Shown here one piece after another: positions 11,484 to 23,165 of a stretch of 64,000 nucleotides of DNA. Source of the DNA: Klebsiella michiganensis (GTDB lineage: Bacteria; Pseudomonadota; Gammaproteobacteria; Enterobacterales; Enterobacteriaceae); assembly GCF_002925905.1 (NCBI RefSeq), contig NZ_PRDB01000015.1, forward strand, positions 124,001-188,000. The letters are read 5' to 3'. How positions within the stretch are numbered: the first letter of the stretch is position 1; each line of letters starts with the position of its first letter. Both the position numbers and the translations under genes were made by a program. The notes under the pieces were generated by a model, which saw only the letters and a program-made list of their open reading frames with translations, searched no databases and was not told the DNA's origin.

Positions 11484-11951
11484 ATGAACAGAGAACATGG
11501 CTATACCCTGATTGAAACCCTGCTCACCATGGTCGTGGTCGTCATTCTCGGCGCCAGCGGGCTGTACGGCTGGCAGAGCTGGCAACGGCAGCAGCGCCTG
11601 TGGCAAACCGCCTGCCAGGTCCGCGACTACCTGGTGCTGCTACGCGATGACGCCAACTGGCACAACCGCGACAGGGTATTAAGCGTCGGCCAAAGCGCGG
11701 AGGGCTGGTGCCTGAGCGCCAGCGGGGCGATGGCCGACTGTCGCCGCAGGGACGCTTTCACGCTGCAACCGCTATGGCCGGAGGTTTCGCTCAGCGCGAT
11801 GACGCCGGGGCTGGGGTTTTATGGCCTGCGTAATACCGCCTGGGCCGGGCATATCCGCCTGCAAAGCGCGGCGGGCGGCTGGAACATTATCGTTTCTCAT
11901 TGGGGGCGCATCCGCCTGTGTCGCGGCGAGGAGACGGCATCGTGTCTGTAA
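11484..11951 (+). CDS. ppdA: Prepilin peptidase-dependent protein A-like
   Basis: type IV pilin-like N-terminus MNREHGYTLIETLLTMVVVVILGASG; thyA-ppdA-ppdB-ygdB-ppdC-recC synteny. Confidence 0.87.
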   Translation: MNREHGYTLIETLLTMVVVVILGASGLYGWQSWQRQQRLWQTACQVRDYLVLLRDDANWHNRDRVLSVGQSAEGWCLSASGAMADCRRRDAFTLQPLWPEVSLSAMTPGLGFYGLRNTAWAGHIRLQSAAGGWNIIVSHWGRIRLCRGEETASCL

Positions 11952-12505
11952 AACAGCGCGGCTTTTCCCTGCCGGAAACGCTGATCGCGATGGCCATCAG
12001 CTCCGTGCTGCTGCTCGGCAGCGCGCGTTTTCTTCCGGCGCTGCAGTGGGCCGCGCTTCGCCAGACCCGGCAGCAGTCGCTGGAAAATGAGCTCTGGCAG
12101 CGAATCTACACCGTCGCGAAGCATCTGCAGCGCGCCGGATACTGCCGCGGCCGCTGTTACGGGCAGGCGCTGTATATCGCAGAGGGCGGTGATTGCCTGC
12201 TGGTGAGCTGGGATAGCAACAGCGATGGCGTCTGGAATAGCGCGCCGTCATCGGAATCGGATACCACCGGGTTTCGCCTGCGCGATGGCGCGCTGGAAAC
12301 CCTGCGCGGCGCAAGCGCCTGCAGCGGCAAAGGCTGGGAGAAAATGACCAACCCGGCGGCGATTCAGGTCACTGCGTTTCAGGTTACGCGCCTGGAGAGG
12401 GCGGGCTTCGCGCCTGAATTATCGATTACCCTTGCGGCGCACTCGGTCGCCGACCCGCAAATCCGCGCGCGGGCGGAATACGGCGTAACGGGATATAACC
12501 TGTGA
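11942..12505 (+). CDS. ppdB: Prepilin peptidase-dependent protein B-like (GTG start)
   Basis: VSVKQRGFSLPETLIAMAISSVLLLGSARFLPAL pseudopilin N-terminus; overlaps ppdA end. Confidence 0.85.
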   Translation: MSVKQRGFSLPETLIAMAISSVLLLGSARFLPALQWAALRQTRQQSLENELWQRIYTVAKHLQRAGYCRGRCYGQALYIAEGGDCLLVSWDSNSDGVWNSAPSSESDTTGFRLRDGALETLRGASACSGKGWEKMTNPAAIQVTAFQVTRLERAGFAPELSITLAAHSVADPQIRARAEYGVTGYNL

Positions 12506-12915
12506 ATCGCCAGCGCGGGCTCTCTTCGCTGCTGATGGTGCTGCTGCTGTTAGCGCTCGGCACGCTATTACTCCAGGGGCTGCACCAGCAGCAGCGTTCG
12601 CTGTTAGCGCAGACGGCCAGCGAAACGCGGGCGCTTGGCGATGCCGCTGATGCGCATTCCGCGCTGCAGTGGGGAAAGGGGCTCGTCTGGCCGCTTCAGG
12701 AAACGGTTAGCTGCCAGCAGAACGCGGCGCTCGGCTGGCGCGCCTGCCTGCGAGTCTTTAGCGACGCCTCGGTATTGCTGATTGGCGGCAGCGATGGCGG
12801 CGGCATACTGCTGTGGCAGTCAGGCGTAATCGAACAAAACCGCGTCCGCTTTTCGCCTCACGGCTGGAGCGATTTTTGCCCGTTAAAGGAGGCAAGCCTA
12901 TGCCAGATGCCCTGA
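12502..12915 (+). CDS. ygdB: YgdB-like (DUF2509) protein
   Basis: MNRQRGLSSLLMVLLLLALGTLLLQGLHQQQRSLL; syntenic. Confidence 0.82.
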   Translation: MNRQRGLSSLLMVLLLLALGTLLLQGLHQQQRSLLAQTASETRALGDAADAHSALQWGKGLVWPLQETVSCQQNAALGWRACLRVFSDASVLLIGGSDGGGILLWQSGVIEQNRVRFSPHGWSDFCPLKEASLCQMP

Positions 12916-13223
12916 GGCGGCAGAGAGGGTTTAGCCTGCCCGAAACGCTGCTGGCTTTAGTCTTGCTTATCGCAACCGTGACCGCGCTGGCGGGCTATCA
13001 GCGTGGGCTGGCCAACGGCTTTATGCAGCTCAACCAGTACCGTCAGCTGTGGCGCGATGCGTGGCGATTCAGTCAGCTTAGCCCACCGGTGATTCCCGCG
13101 AATCGCCAGGTATCCCGCATGCAGACATCGGTGCAAAGATGTGTCAGCATCACGGTAACGATCACGATGCCCGCAGCCAGGCGGGCGCAGATGACCCGGC
13201 TGCACTGCCCGGTCAGTCAGTAG
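12900..13223 (+). CDS. ppdC: Prepilin peptidase-dependent protein C-like
   Basis: MPDALRRQRGFSLPETLLALVLLIATVTAL pseudopilin N-terminus; immediately upstream of recC. Confidence 0.83.
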   Translation: MPDALRRQRGFSLPETLLALVLLIATVTALAGYQRGLANGFMQLNQYRQLWRDAWRFSQLSPPVIPANRQVSRMQTSVQRCVSITVTITMPAARRAQMTRLHCPVSQ

Positions 13224-13235
13224 CCAGGAGCGAAT

Positions 13236-16200
13236 ATGTTAAGGGTGTACCACTCAAACCGTCTGGATGTGCTTGAAGCCTTGATGGAGTTCATCGTCGA
13301 GCGCCAGCGGCTGGATGACCCTTTTATGCCGGAAATGGTGCTGGTACAGAGTACCGGGATGGCGCAGTGGCTGCAGATGACGCTGGCGCAGCGCTTCGGG
13401 ATTGCGGCCAACATTGAGTTCCCGCTACCCGCCAGTTTTATCTGGGACATGTTCGTGCGAGTGTTAAAAGATATTCCCGGAGAAAGCGCGTTCAGCAAGC
13501 AAAGTATGAGCTGGAAACTCATGACCCTGCTACCGCAGCGGCTGAACGATGAAGCCTTTACGCTACTGCGCCACTATCTGCACGACGATAGCGACAAGCG
13601 CAAGCTGTTTCAGCTGGCCGCCAGAGTGGCGGATCTCTATGACCAGTATCTGGTTTATCGCCCCGAGTGGCTGATGCGCTGGGAGGCCGACCAGCGCGTT
13701 GACGGGCTTGGAGACGCGCAGGAGTGGCAGGCGCCGCTGTGGAAAGCGCTGGTGGAATATACCGCTGAGCTGGGCCAGCCGCTGTGGCATCGCGCCAATT
13801 TATACCAACGCTTTATCAGCGCGCTTGAGGCCGCCGAACAGCCGCCCGCCGGGCTACCGTCGCGGGTGTTTATCTGCGGGATTTCGGCGCTGCCGCCGGT
13901 ATACCTGCAGGCGCTCCAGGCGCTGGGTAAGCATGTCGATGTATATGTTCTCTTCACTAACCCGTGCCGCTACTACTGGGGCGACATTAAAGATCCGGCA
14001 TTTCTGGCAAAGCTGCTCTCCCGCCAGCGCCGCCACCACCGCGAAACGACGCGAGAGCTGCCCCTGTTTCGCGATACGCAACAGGCTCCGGGGTTATTCA
14101 ACGATGCCGGGGAACAGGATGTCGGCAATCCGCTGCTGGCCTCCTGGGGCAAGCTGGGGCGCGACTATATTTACCTGCTGGCGGGTCTTGAGCGCTATGA
14201 AGAGCTGGACGCCTTTGTCGATATCGCGCCGGATAACCTGCTGCATAATCTTCAGGCGGATATTCTCGAACTGCGTAATGCGGCGGTGGCCGGGCGCAGC
14301 GCCGAGGAGTTTGCCAACAGCCGCAGCAAGCGGCTGCTGGCGGCGGACGACCGCAGCCTGACGATTCATGTCTGCCATAGCCCGCAGCGCGAGGTTGAGG
14401 TGCTGCACGACCGGCTGCTGGCGATGCTCGAAGAGAATCCCGAGCTCACGCCGCGCGATATTATCGTCATGGTGGCGGATATCGATAGCTACAGCCCCTA
14501 TATTCAGGCGGTCTTCGGCAGTGCCAGCGGCGAGCGCTGGCTGCCGTGGGCGATATCCGACCGGCGGGCCCGCGAATCGCATCCGGCGCTGCAGGCGTTT
14601 ATCACCCTGCTTTCGCTGCCCGACAGCCGCTTTGCCAGTGAAGACGTGCTGGCGCTGCTGGATGTGCCGGTGCTGGCCGCGCGCTTTAACATTAACGAAG
14701 AGGGGCTACGCTACCTGCGCCAGTGGGTTAACGAATCCGGCGTACGCTGGGGAATGGATGACGACAACGTGCGTGAACTCGATCTCCCGGCTACCGGCCA
14801 GCATACCTGGCGCTTTGGCCTGACGCGTATGCTGTTGGGCTACGCCATGGACAGCAGCGAAGGGGAGTGGCGCTCGGTGCTGCCTTATGATGAGTCGAGC
14901 GGGCTTATCGCCGAGCTGGTGGGCAACCTGGCATCGCTGCTGATGCAGCTTAATCTCTGGCGCCGCGGGCTGGCACAGGATCGCCCATTAGCCGAGTGGC
15001 TGCCGGTATGCCGCGACCTGCTGAACGACTTCTTCCTTCCGGACAGCGAAACGGAAGCCGCCCTGGCGCTGATAGAACAGCAGTGGCAGGCGGTGATTGA
15101 CGGCGGCGTCGACGCGCAGTATGGCGAAACGGTACCGCTCTCTTTGCTGCGCGATGAGCTGTCCCAGAGGCTCGATCAGCAGCGCATCAGCCAGCGCTTT
15201 CTCGCCGGGCCGGTTAACATTTGTACCCTGATGCCGATGCGTTCGATTCCTTTCAAGGTGGTCTGCCTGCTGGGGATGAACGACGGCGTTTATCCGCGCA
15301 CCCTGGCGCCGCTGGGCTTCGATTTAATGAGCCAGAAGCCGCAGCGCGGAGACCGTAGCCGTCGCGACGACGACCGCTATCTGTTCCTTGAAGCCCTGAT
15401 GTCGGCCGAGCAGAAGCTCTATATCAGCTATATCGGTCGTTCCATTCAGGACAATAGCGAGCGCTATCCCTCCGTTCTGGTTCAGGAGCTGGCGGACTAC
15501 ATCGGCCAGAGCCACTGCCTGGAAGGGGACGAAGAGCTGGACTGCGATGCCAGCGAACGGCGGGTCAAAGAGCACATCACGCATCTGCATACCCGCATGC
15601 CTTTCGATGCCGCCAATTTTCTGGCTAATGAAGATCAAAGCTATGCCCGGGAATGGCTGGCGGCCGCCAGCCAGCAGGGGGAAGCGCACGGCGCGTTCAT
15701 CCAGCCGCTACCGGTACCGGACATCGATCACTTACCGTTCGAACAGCTGCTGCGCTTCTGGCAGCATCCTGTTCGCGCGTTCTTTCAGCAGCGGCTGCGG
15801 GTGAATTTCCGCTCGGAGGAGAGCGAGATCCCCGACGATGAACCTTTTACCCTCGAAGGGCTGAGCCGCTATCAGCTGAACCAGCAGCTGCTCAATACGC
15901 TGATTGAGCAGCAGGACGCCTCGGCAATGTATCGCCGCTTCCGTGCCGCCGGGGAGCTACCCTATGGCGCGTTCGGCGAACTGGCCTGGGAGACCCAGCG
16001 TCAGGAGATGCAAAATCTGGCCGAACGGGTGATCGCCTGCCGCCAGCCGGGGCAGAGCATGGAAATCGATCTGCAATGCAGCGGAGTCAACATCACCGGC
16101 TGGCTGCAGCAGGTACAATCCGACGGTTTGCTGCGCTGGCGGCCTTCGCTATTAAGCGTGGCGCAGGGGATGCAACTTTGGCTGGAGCATCTTGTCTATT

Positions 16201-16610
16201 GTGCTAGCGGCGGAACCGGCGAAAGTCGGCTGTTTGTGCGCAAAGAGGGCGAGTGGCGTTTTCCACCGCTGGCGCAGGAGCAGGCCCAGGGCTACCTCAA
16301 CGATCTGGTTGACGGTTACCTGCAGGGAATGTCCAAACCGCTGCTGCTGCTGCCGGAAAGCGGCGGCGCATGGCTAAAAGTCTGTTATGACGCCGAAAAG
16401 GATGTCATGTTAATGGACGAAGAGACGCAGCAAAAAGCGCGCAGTAAATTTCTTCAGGCTTATGAAGGGAACATGGTGGTCAGCGGCGAAGGTGCCGACG
16501 TCTGGTATCAGCGCCTGTGGCGCACGCTGGAAGCGGAATACTATGAAGAGATCCTGACGCAAACGCAGCGTTATTTGCTACCGGTGTTTCGTTTCCATCA
16601 GTCCGAATAA
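13236..16610 (+). CDS. recC: Exodeoxyribonuclease V gamma subunit RecC
   Basis: 1124 aa; MLRVYHSNRLDVLEALMEFIVERQRLDDPFMPEMVLVQSTGMAQWL. Confidence 0.98.
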   Translation: MLRVYHSNRLDVLEALMEFIVERQRLDDPFMPEMVLVQSTGMAQWLQMTLAQRFGIAANIEFPLPASFIWDMFVRVLKDIPGESAFSKQSMSWKLMTLLPQRLNDEAFTLLRHYLHDDSDKRKLFQLAARVADLYDQYLVYRPEWLMRWEADQRVDGLGDAQEWQAPLWKALVEYTAELGQPLWHRANLYQRFISALEAAEQPPAGLPSRVFICGISALPPVYLQALQALGKHVDVYVLFTNPCRYYWGDIKDPAFLAKLLSRQRRHHRETTRELPLFRDTQQAPGLFNDAGEQDVGNPLLASWGKLGRDYIYLLAGLERYEELDAFVDIAPDNLLHNLQADILELRNAAVAGRSAEEFANSRSKRLLAADDRSLTIHVCHSPQREVEVLHDRLLAMLEENPELTPRDIIVMVADIDSYSPYIQAVFGSASGERWLPWAISDRRARESHPALQAFITLLSLPDSRFASEDVLALLDVPVLAARFNINEEGLRYLRQWVNESGVRWGMDDDNVRELDLPATGQHTWRFGLTRMLLGYAMDSSEGEWRSVLPYDESSGLIAELVGNLASLLMQLNLWRRGLAQDRPLAEWLPVCRDLLNDFFLPDSETEAALALIEQQWQAVIDGGVDAQYGETVPLSLLRDELSQRLDQQRISQRFLAGPVNICTLMPMRSIPFKVVCLLGMNDGVYPRTLAPLGFDLMSQKPQRGDRSRRDDDRYLFLEALMSAEQKLYISYIGRSIQDNSERYPSVLVQELADYIGQSHCLEGDEELDCDASERRVKEHITHLHTRMPFDAANFLANEDQSYAREWLAAASQQGEAHGAFIQPLPVPDIDHLPFEQLLRFWQHPVRAFFQQRLRVNFRSEESEIPDDEPFTLEGLSRYQLNQQLLNTLIEQQDASAMYRRFRAAGELPYGAFGELAWETQRQEMQNLAERVIACRQPGQSMEIDLQCSGVNITGWLQQVQSDGLLRWRPSLLSVAQGMQLWLEHLVYCASGGTGESRLFVRKEGEWRFPPLAQEQAQGYLNDLVDGYLQGMSKPLLLLPESGGAWLKVCYDAEKDVMLMDEETQQKARSKFLQAYEGNMVVSGEGADVWYQRLWRTLEAEYYEEILTQTQRYLLPVFRFHQSE

Positions 16611-16737
16611 CATTGTAATAGTATAAAAATTGCGCACTGGATGGCAGTTCATTTATGATGCGCAACGAATCACGGACTGATGTTTATAAAGGCTGTCAAT
16701 TATGCAGCGCCAGGTTTGTTAATGATGAGGTCCGTGA

Positions 16738-19623
16738 ATGCCCCGCAGTTTATGGTTCAAGGTTATTGTTTTACTGGCCGCCCTCTGGGCGCCGTTAAGT
16801 CAGGCAGACACCGGATGGCAACCGATCCAGGAAACCATCCGTAAAAGCGAAAAAGATACCCGTCAATATCAGGCGATCCGCCTCGATAACGGCATGGTAG
16901 TGCTGCTGGTTTCCGATCCCCAGGCGGTAAAATCGCTGTCGGCGCTGGTCGTTCCCGTGGGATCGCTGCAGGATCCCGCCGAGCATCAGGGGCTGGCCCA
17001 CTTCCTGGAGCATATGACGCTGATGGGCTCGAAAAAGTATCCCCAGCCTGACAGCCTCGCCGAGTATCTCAAAATGCACGGCGGCAGCCACAATGCCAGC
17101 ACCGCCCCGTATCGCACCGCCTTCTATCTTGAAGTGGAAAACGATGCCCTGGACGGCGCGGTCGATCGCCTGGCCGACGCCATCGCCGCGCCGCTGCTGG
17201 ATAAAAAATATGCCGACCGCGAGCGTAATGCGGTTAACGCCGAGCTCACGATGGCGCGTACCCGGGACGGGATGCGAATGGCGCAGGTTAGCGCGGAAAC
17301 CATTAACCCGGCGCACCCCGGCTCGCAGTTTTCCGGCGGTAACCTTGAAACGTTGAGCGACAAGCCCGGCAAACCGGTGCTTGATGCCCTGCACGCCTTT
17401 CGCGATAGCTGGTATTCCGCCAACCTGATGAAAGCGGTGATCTACAGCAACAAGCCTCTGCCGGAGCTGGCGAGCATCGCGGCGGCCACCTACGGTCGCG
17501 TGCCGAACCACGATATCAGCAAACCGGAGATTACCGTCCCGGTGGTGACCGATGCGCAAAAGGGCATCATCATTCACTACGTTCCGGCGATGCCGCGTAA
17601 AGTGCTGCGCGTGGAGTTCCGCATTGATAATAATAGCGACAAGTTCCGCAGCAAAACCGACGAGCTGGTGACCTATATGATCGGTAATCGCAGTCCCGGC
17701 ACGCTCTCAGACTGGCTGCAAAAGCAGGGGCTGGTTGAAGGGATTCGCGCGGACTCCGACCCGGTGGTGAACGGCAACAGCGGGGTGCTGGCTATATCCG
17801 CGACCCTGACGGACAAAGGTCTGGCGCACCGCGATGAAGTTACCGCGGCCATCTTCAGCTACCTCAATCTGCTGCGCAGCCAGGGAATCGATAAGCGCTA
17901 TTTTGATGAGCTGGCCCACGTGCTGGCGCTCGACTTCCGCTACCCGTCCATCAACCGCAATATGGATTACGTCGAATGGCTGGCGGACACCATGATCCGC
18001 GTGCCGGTCGAGCATACGCTGGACGTTGTCAACATTGCCGATCGCTACGATCCGCAGGCGATCGAAGACCGCCTGGCGATGATGACGCCGCAAAACGCCC
18101 GCATCTGGTACATCAGCCCGAAAGAGCCGCATAACAAGACCGCCTACTTCGTCAATGCGCCCTATCAGGTGGATAAGATCAGCGAGCAGACCTTTGCCGA
18201 CTGGCAGCAGAAGTCCAGCGCCATCGACCTCAAGCTGCCGGTGCTGAACCCCTATATTCCGGATGATTTCAGCTTAATCAAAAGCGACAAGGCTTACCCG
18301 CATCCGCAGCTGATTGTAGATGAACCGACGCTGCGGGTGATTTACGCGCCGAGCCAGTACTTCGCCAGCGAACCGAAAGCGGATATTTCGCTGGTTCTGC
18401 GTAACCCGCAGGCAATGGACAGCGCCCGCCGGCAGGTGATGTTTGCGCTCAATGATTATCTGGCGGGCATTGCGCTCGACCAGCTCAGCAACCAGGCGGC
18501 GGTCGGGGGGATAAGCTTCTCTACCGGCGCGAATAACGGCCTGATGGTTAACGCCAACGGCTATACGCAGCATCTACCTGAGCTGTTTAACGCCCTGCTC
18601 GACGGTTACTTCAGCTATACGCCAACCGAAGAGCAGCTGGAGCAGGCTAAATCCTGGTACGCCCAGATGATGGATTCGGCGGATAAAGGCAAAGCCTACG
18701 ATCAGGCGATCATGCCGATTCAGATGGTTTCTCAGGTGCCGTACTTCCAGCGCGAAGAGCGTCGGGCGCTGCTTCCATCGATCACCCTGAAAGAGGTGCT
18801 GGAATACCGCGATAATCTCAAGGCGAAAGGGCGACCGGAGCTGATGGTCATCGGTAATCTTACCGCCGATCAATCCACCGCCATGGCGCGGCAGATTCAA
18901 AAACAGCTGGGCGCCGACGGCAACGAGTGGTGCCGTAACAAAGACGTTCTGGTCGATCGTAAACAGCTGGCGATTTTTGAAAAAGCGGGCAACAGTACCG
19001 ATTCCGCGCTAGCCGCCGTCTTCGCGCCGCCGAATGTGGACGAATACGCCAGCTCTGCCGCCAGCTCGCTCCTCGGGCAAATCGTACAGCCGTGGTTCTA
19101 TAACCAGCTACGTACGGAAGAGCAGCTGGGCTACGCGGTCTTCGCCTTCTCGATGAACGTTGGCCGCCAGTGGGGGATGGGCTTCCTGCTGCAAAGCAGC
19201 GATAAGCAGCCGGCTTACCTCTGGCAGCGTTTCCAGGCCTTCTTCCCCACGGCGGAAGCCAAACTGCGGGCAATGAAGCCGGAAGAGTTTGCGCAGATTC
19301 AGCAGGCGGTGATCGGTCAGATGTTGGAAGCGCCGCAAACGCTGGGCGATGAAGCGTCGAAGCTGAGCAAAGATTTCGATCGCGGTAATATGCGCTTCGA
19401 TTCACGTGATAAAGTAGTGGCTCAGATTAAACTGCTGACGCCGCAAAAGCTTGCCGACTTCTTCCATCAGACGGTGGTGGATCCGCAGGGCATGGCAATT
19501 CTCTCCCAGGTTTCCGGTAGCCAGAACGGCAAGGCGGAATATGCGCATCCGCAGGATGGCAAAGTCTGGGAGAACGTCAGCGCATTGCAGAAATCCTTAC
19601 CCCTGATGCGAGAGAATGAATGA
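16738..19623 (+). CDS. ptrA: Protease III / pitrilysin
   Basis: 961 aa; HxxEH motif 'GLAHFLEHMTLMGSKKYP'; signal peptide; between recC and recB. Confidence 0.98.
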   Translation: MPRSLWFKVIVLLAALWAPLSQADTGWQPIQETIRKSEKDTRQYQAIRLDNGMVVLLVSDPQAVKSLSALVVPVGSLQDPAEHQGLAHFLEHMTLMGSKKYPQPDSLAEYLKMHGGSHNASTAPYRTAFYLEVENDALDGAVDRLADAIAAPLLDKKYADRERNAVNAELTMARTRDGMRMAQVSAETINPAHPGSQFSGGNLETLSDKPGKPVLDALHAFRDSWYSANLMKAVIYSNKPLPELASIAAATYGRVPNHDISKPEITVPVVTDAQKGIIIHYVPAMPRKVLRVEFRIDNNSDKFRSKTDELVTYMIGNRSPGTLSDWLQKQGLVEGIRADSDPVVNGNSGVLAISATLTDKGLAHRDEVTAAIFSYLNLLRSQGIDKRYFDELAHVLALDFRYPSINRNMDYVEWLADTMIRVPVEHTLDVVNIADRYDPQAIEDRLAMMTPQNARIWYISPKEPHNKTAYFVNAPYQVDKISEQTFADWQQKSSAIDLKLPVLNPYIPDDFSLIKSDKAYPHPQLIVDEPTLRVIYAPSQYFASEPKADISLVLRNPQAMDSARRQVMFALNDYLAGIALDQLSNQAAVGGISFSTGANNGLMVNANGYTQHLPELFNALLDGYFSYTPTEEQLEQAKSWYAQMMDSADKGKAYDQAIMPIQMVSQVPYFQREERRALLPSITLKEVLEYRDNLKAKGRPELMVIGNLTADQSTAMARQIQKQLGADGNEWCRNKDVLVDRKQLAIFEKAGNSTDSALAAVFAPPNVDEYASSAASSLLGQIVQPWFYNQLRTEEQLGYAVFAFSMNVGRQWGMGFLLQSSDKQPAYLWQRFQAFFPTAEAKLRAMKPEEFAQIQQAVIGQMLEAPQTLGDEASKLSKDFDRGNMRFDSRDKVVAQIKLLTPQKLADFFHQTVVDPQGMAILSQVSGSQNGKAEYAHPQDGKVWENVSALQKSLPLMRENE

Positions 19624-22600
19624 CCGACACCGCCGAGTCTCTTGACCCCCTGCGCTTGCCCCTGACGGGCGAGCGCCTGATAGAAGCCTCTGCGGGCACA
19701 GGAAAAACCTTTACCATTGCCGCCCTCTATCTGCGGCTGCTGCTGGGGCTGGGCGGGGAATCCGCCTTTCCCCGCCAGGTCAGCGTGGAAGAGCTGCTGG
19801 TAGTGACCTTTACCGAAGCGGCGACCGAAGAGCTGCGCGGACGTATTCGCAGCAATATCCACGAGCTGCGTATCGCCTGCCTGCGCGAAAGTACCGACAA
19901 TCCTCTCTACGCCGGGCTGCTGGCGGAAATCGCCGATAAAACCCAGGCGGCGCAAACGCTGCTGCTGGCCGAACGGCAGATGGACGAAGCGGCGGTATTT
20001 ACCATTCACGGCTTCTGCCAGCGGATGCTGAGCCTTAACGCCTTTGAGTCCGGCATGCTGTTCGAACAGCAGCTGATTGAAGATGAATCCCGGCTGCGCT
20101 ATCAGGCCTGCGCCGACTTCTGGCGTCGCCACTGTTACCCGCTGCCGCGTGACATCGCGGCGGTTATCCACGAAGCGTGGAAAGGGCCGCGCGATCTGCT
20201 GAAATCCATCGACCGCTGGCTACAGGGAGAGGCGCCGCAGCTCAAATCGCCGCCGCCGGCTGACGAAACGCTGGCCGAACGCCATCAGCAAATTATCGAA
20301 CGCATCAACGCGCTGAAGCAGCAGTGGCTGGCACAGGTGGGCGAGGTTGAGGCGGTGCTGGAAAACTCGGGCCTCGACCGGCGCAAGTTTAATCGCGGCA
20401 ATCAGGGGAAATGGCTGGAGAAAGTGACCGCCTGGGCCCAGGAAGAGACCCTCAGCTACCAGCTTCCGGATGCGCTGGAGAAGTTCTCCCAGGCCTTCTT
20501 GCTTGAGCGCACCAAAGCGGACGGCGCGCCGCCGGTACACCCGCTGTTCAGCGCGGTAGAAGCGCTGCTGGCGACACCGTTAACCTTGACCGATCTGGTG
20601 ATTGCCAGGGCGATGGTTGAAATCCGCGAAGCGGTCGCGCGGGAGAAACGCCGCCGCGGCGAGCTGGGCTTTGACGATATGCTTAGCCGCCTGGATGACG
20701 CCCTGCGCGGGGAGAGCGGCGAAGCGCTGGCCAGCGCGATTCGCCAGCGCTTTCCGGTGGCGATGATCGACGAATTTCAGGATACCGACCCGCAGCAGTA
20801 CCGCATCTTTCGCCGCATCTGGCGGCGCCAGGCAGACACCGCGCTGCTGCTGATTGGTGACCCCAAACAGGCCATTTACGCCTTCCGCGGCGCGGATATC
20901 TTTACCTACATGAAAGCGCGTGGGGACGTCACCGCCCACTATACGCTCGATACCAACTGGCGCTCTGCGCCGGGGATGGTTGATAGCGTCAATCGCCTGT
21001 TTAGCCTCAGCGATAACCCCTTTATGTTCCGCGAAATCCCGTTTATGCCGGTGAAGTCGGCCGATAAAAACCAGGGGCTGCGCTTTACCGTCGATGATGC
21101 TGCGGTACCGGCGATGAATATCTGGCTGATGTCGGGCGAGGCCGTCGGGGCGGGGGATTACCAGGCGTTTATGGCCCAGCTGTGCGCGGCGCAAATTCGC
21201 GACTGGCTCAGCGCGGGCCAGCAGGGCAAGGCGCTGCTGTGGCGCGGTGAAAAAGCTGAACCCGTGCGGGCTTCGGACATCACGGTGCTGGTGCGCAATC
21301 GTCAGGAGGCGTCGTTAATTCGCGATGCCCTTCAGCTGCTGTCGATTCCCTCCGTCTATCTCTCCAACCGCGATAGCGTGTTTGAAACCCCCGAGGCGCA
21401 GGAGCTGCTGTGGGTGCTGCAGGCGGTGCTGGCCCCCGAGCGGGAAAATACCCTGCGCAGCGCGCTGGCAACCGCAATGTTCGGCCTAAACGCGCAGGAC
21501 ATTGAAAACCTCAACCAGAGCGAACGGGCCTGGGATGAGCTGGTAGAGGAGTTTAGCGGCTACCGGCAAGTCTGGCGGCAGCGCGGCGTGATGCCGATGC
21601 TGCGCGCGCTGATGACCGCGCGGCGCATTGCCGAAAACCTGCTGGCGACCAGCGGCGGCGAGCGGCGCCTGACCGATATCCTGCATATCAGCGAGCTGCT
21701 ACAGGAGGCGGCGAACCAGCTGGAGAGCGAACATGCGCTGGTGCGCTGGCTGGCGCAGCATATCGCCGAGCCGGATAGCAACGCCTCCAGCCAGCAGATG
21801 CGCCTGGAGAGCGATAAGCACCTGGTGCAGATCGTCACCATCCATAAATCGAAAGGGCTGGAGTATCCGCTGGTCTGGCTGCCGTTTATTGCGCGTTTCC
21901 GTAAACAGGATCAGGCGTTTTATCACGACAGAACCTCCTTTGCCGCCGTTCTCGACCTGGGGCAGGCTGAGGGCAGCATGGAGCTGGCGGAGGCCGAACG
22001 CCTGGCCGAAGATCTGCGCCTGCTTTACGTCGCGCTGACCCGTGCGGTCTGGCACTGCAGCCTTGGCGTTGCGCCGCTCAGCACCCGGCGCAGCGACAAG
22101 CCCGGCGCCAGCGATTTTCACCACAGCGCGCTGGGCCGCCTGCTGCAGGGCGGGGAAGCGATGGATGCCGCAGGGCTGATGGCGCGCCTGCAGGCGTTCT
22201 GCAGCGGGGAGATCGCCCTGCAGCTCCCGGATACGGCTGCGCCAACTCCGTGGCAGGCTCCGCAGGCGGCGCTTCCGCCGCTTTCAGCCCGTTTGCTCGC
22301 GCGTTCGGTGACCGATGACTGGCGGGTCACCAGCTACTCCGGCCTGCAGCAGAATGGACACAGCGCGGCGCAAGATCTTCTGCCGCGTCTGGATGTCGAT
22401 GCCGCCGGCGTCGGTGAGGTCGCGGAAGAGCCGCAGCTTACTCCGCACCAGTTCCCCCGCGGCGCGTCGCCGGGGACGTTTCTCCACAGTTTGTTCGAAG
22501 ATCTCGATTTTACCCAGCCGGTTCCCGCCGACTGGATGGCGGCCAGGCTCCAACTGAGCGGCTTCGAGGAAAAGTGGACCCCGGTACTGACCGCATGGCT

Positions 22601-23165
22601 CGACGGCGTGCTGCGTACCCCTCTGCCCGGCGCGGGGATTGCCCTTAATCAGCTGAGCGAAGGCGATAAACAGGTGGAGATGGCGTTTTATCTGCCCATC
22701 GAACAGCCGCTGGATCCCCTGCGTCTGGATGCGCTGATTCGTCAGTACGATCCGCTCTCCGTGGATACCCCAACGCTCGATTTCCGCCAGGTGCGGGGGA
22801 TGCTGAAAGGCTTTATCGACCTGGTGTTTCGCCACAACGGCCGCTATTACCTGCTGGATTACAAATCCAACTGGCTGGGGGAAAATCGCGAGGCCTATAC
22901 CCAGGACGCGATGCGGCAGGCAATGCGTTCGCACCGTTACGATTTGCAGTACCAGCTCTATAGCCTGGCGCTGCACCGATATTTACGCCACCGCATTGCC
23001 GATTATGATTACGAACGCCACTTCGGCGGCGTTATTTATCTCTTTTTACGCGGCATGGACGGGCAGGACGGCGGGCAGGGTATCTTCACCACCCGGCCGG
23101 CGCTGCCGCTGATTAACGGCCTCGATGCGCTGTTTGCCGGGGAAACCCAGGAGGTTGTGCTATGA
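19620..23165 (+). CDS. recB: Exodeoxyribonuclease V beta subunit RecB
   Basis: 1181 aa; Walker A '[23 protein letters not shown]'; nuclease motif '[12 protein letters not shown]'. Confidence 0.98.
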   Translation: MTDTAESLDPLRLPLTGERLIEASAGTGKTFTIAALYLRLLLGLGGESAFPRQVSVEELLVVTFTEAATEELRGRIRSNIHELRIACLRESTDNPLYAGLLAEIADKTQAAQTLLLAERQMDEAAVFTIHGFCQRMLSLNAFESGMLFEQQLIEDESRLRYQACADFWRRHCYPLPRDIAAVIHEAWKGPRDLLKSIDRWLQGEAPQLKSPPPADETLAERHQQIIERINALKQQWLAQVGEVEAVLENSGLDRRKFNRGNQGKWLEKVTAWAQEETLSYQLPDALEKFSQAFLLERTKADGAPPVHPLFSAVEALLATPLTLTDLVIARAMVEIREAVAREKRRRGELGFDDMLSRLDDALRGESGEALASAIRQRFPVAMIDEFQDTDPQQYRIFRRIWRRQADTALLLIGDPKQAIYAFRGADIFTYMKARGDVTAHYTLDTNWRSAPGMVDSVNRLFSLSDNPFMFREIPFMPVKSADKNQGLRFTVDDAAVPAMNIWLMSGEAVGAGDYQAFMAQLCAAQIRDWLSAGQQGKALLWRGEKAEPVRASDITVLVRNRQEASLIRDALQLLSIPSVYLSNRDSVFETPEAQELLWVLQAVLAPERENTLRSALATAMFGLNAQDIENLNQSERAWDELVEEFSGYRQVWRQRGVMPMLRALMTARRIAENLLATSGGERRLTDILHISELLQEAANQLESEHALVRWLAQHIAEPDSNASSQQMRLESDKHLVQIVTIHKSKGLEYPLVWLPFIARFRKQDQAFYHDRTSFAAVLDLGQAEGSMELAEAERLAEDLRLLYVALTRAVWHCSLGVAPLSTRRSDKPGASDFHHSALGRLLQGGEAMDAAGLMARLQAFCSGEIALQLPDTAAPTPWQAPQAALPPLSARLLARSVTDDWRVTSYSGLQQNGHSAAQDLLPRLDVDAAGVGEVAEEPQLTPHQFPRGASPGTFLHSLFEDLDFTQPVPADWMAARLQLSGFEEKWTPVLTAWLDGVLRTPLPGAGIALNQLSEGDKQVEMAFYLPIEQPLDPLRLDALIRQYDPLSVDTPTLDFRQVRGMLKGFIDLVFRHNGRYYLLDYKSNWLGENREAYTQDAMRQAMRSHRYDLQYQLYSLALHRYLRHRIADYDYERHFGGVIYLFLRGMDGQDGGQGIFTTRPALPLINGLDALFAGETQEVVL

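Noticed and set aside
13740-13760. Chi-like GCTGGTGG octamers in the recC region and elsewhere
   Set aside because: Chi is frequent in GC-rich enterobacterial genomes; no local clustering that I could demonstrate
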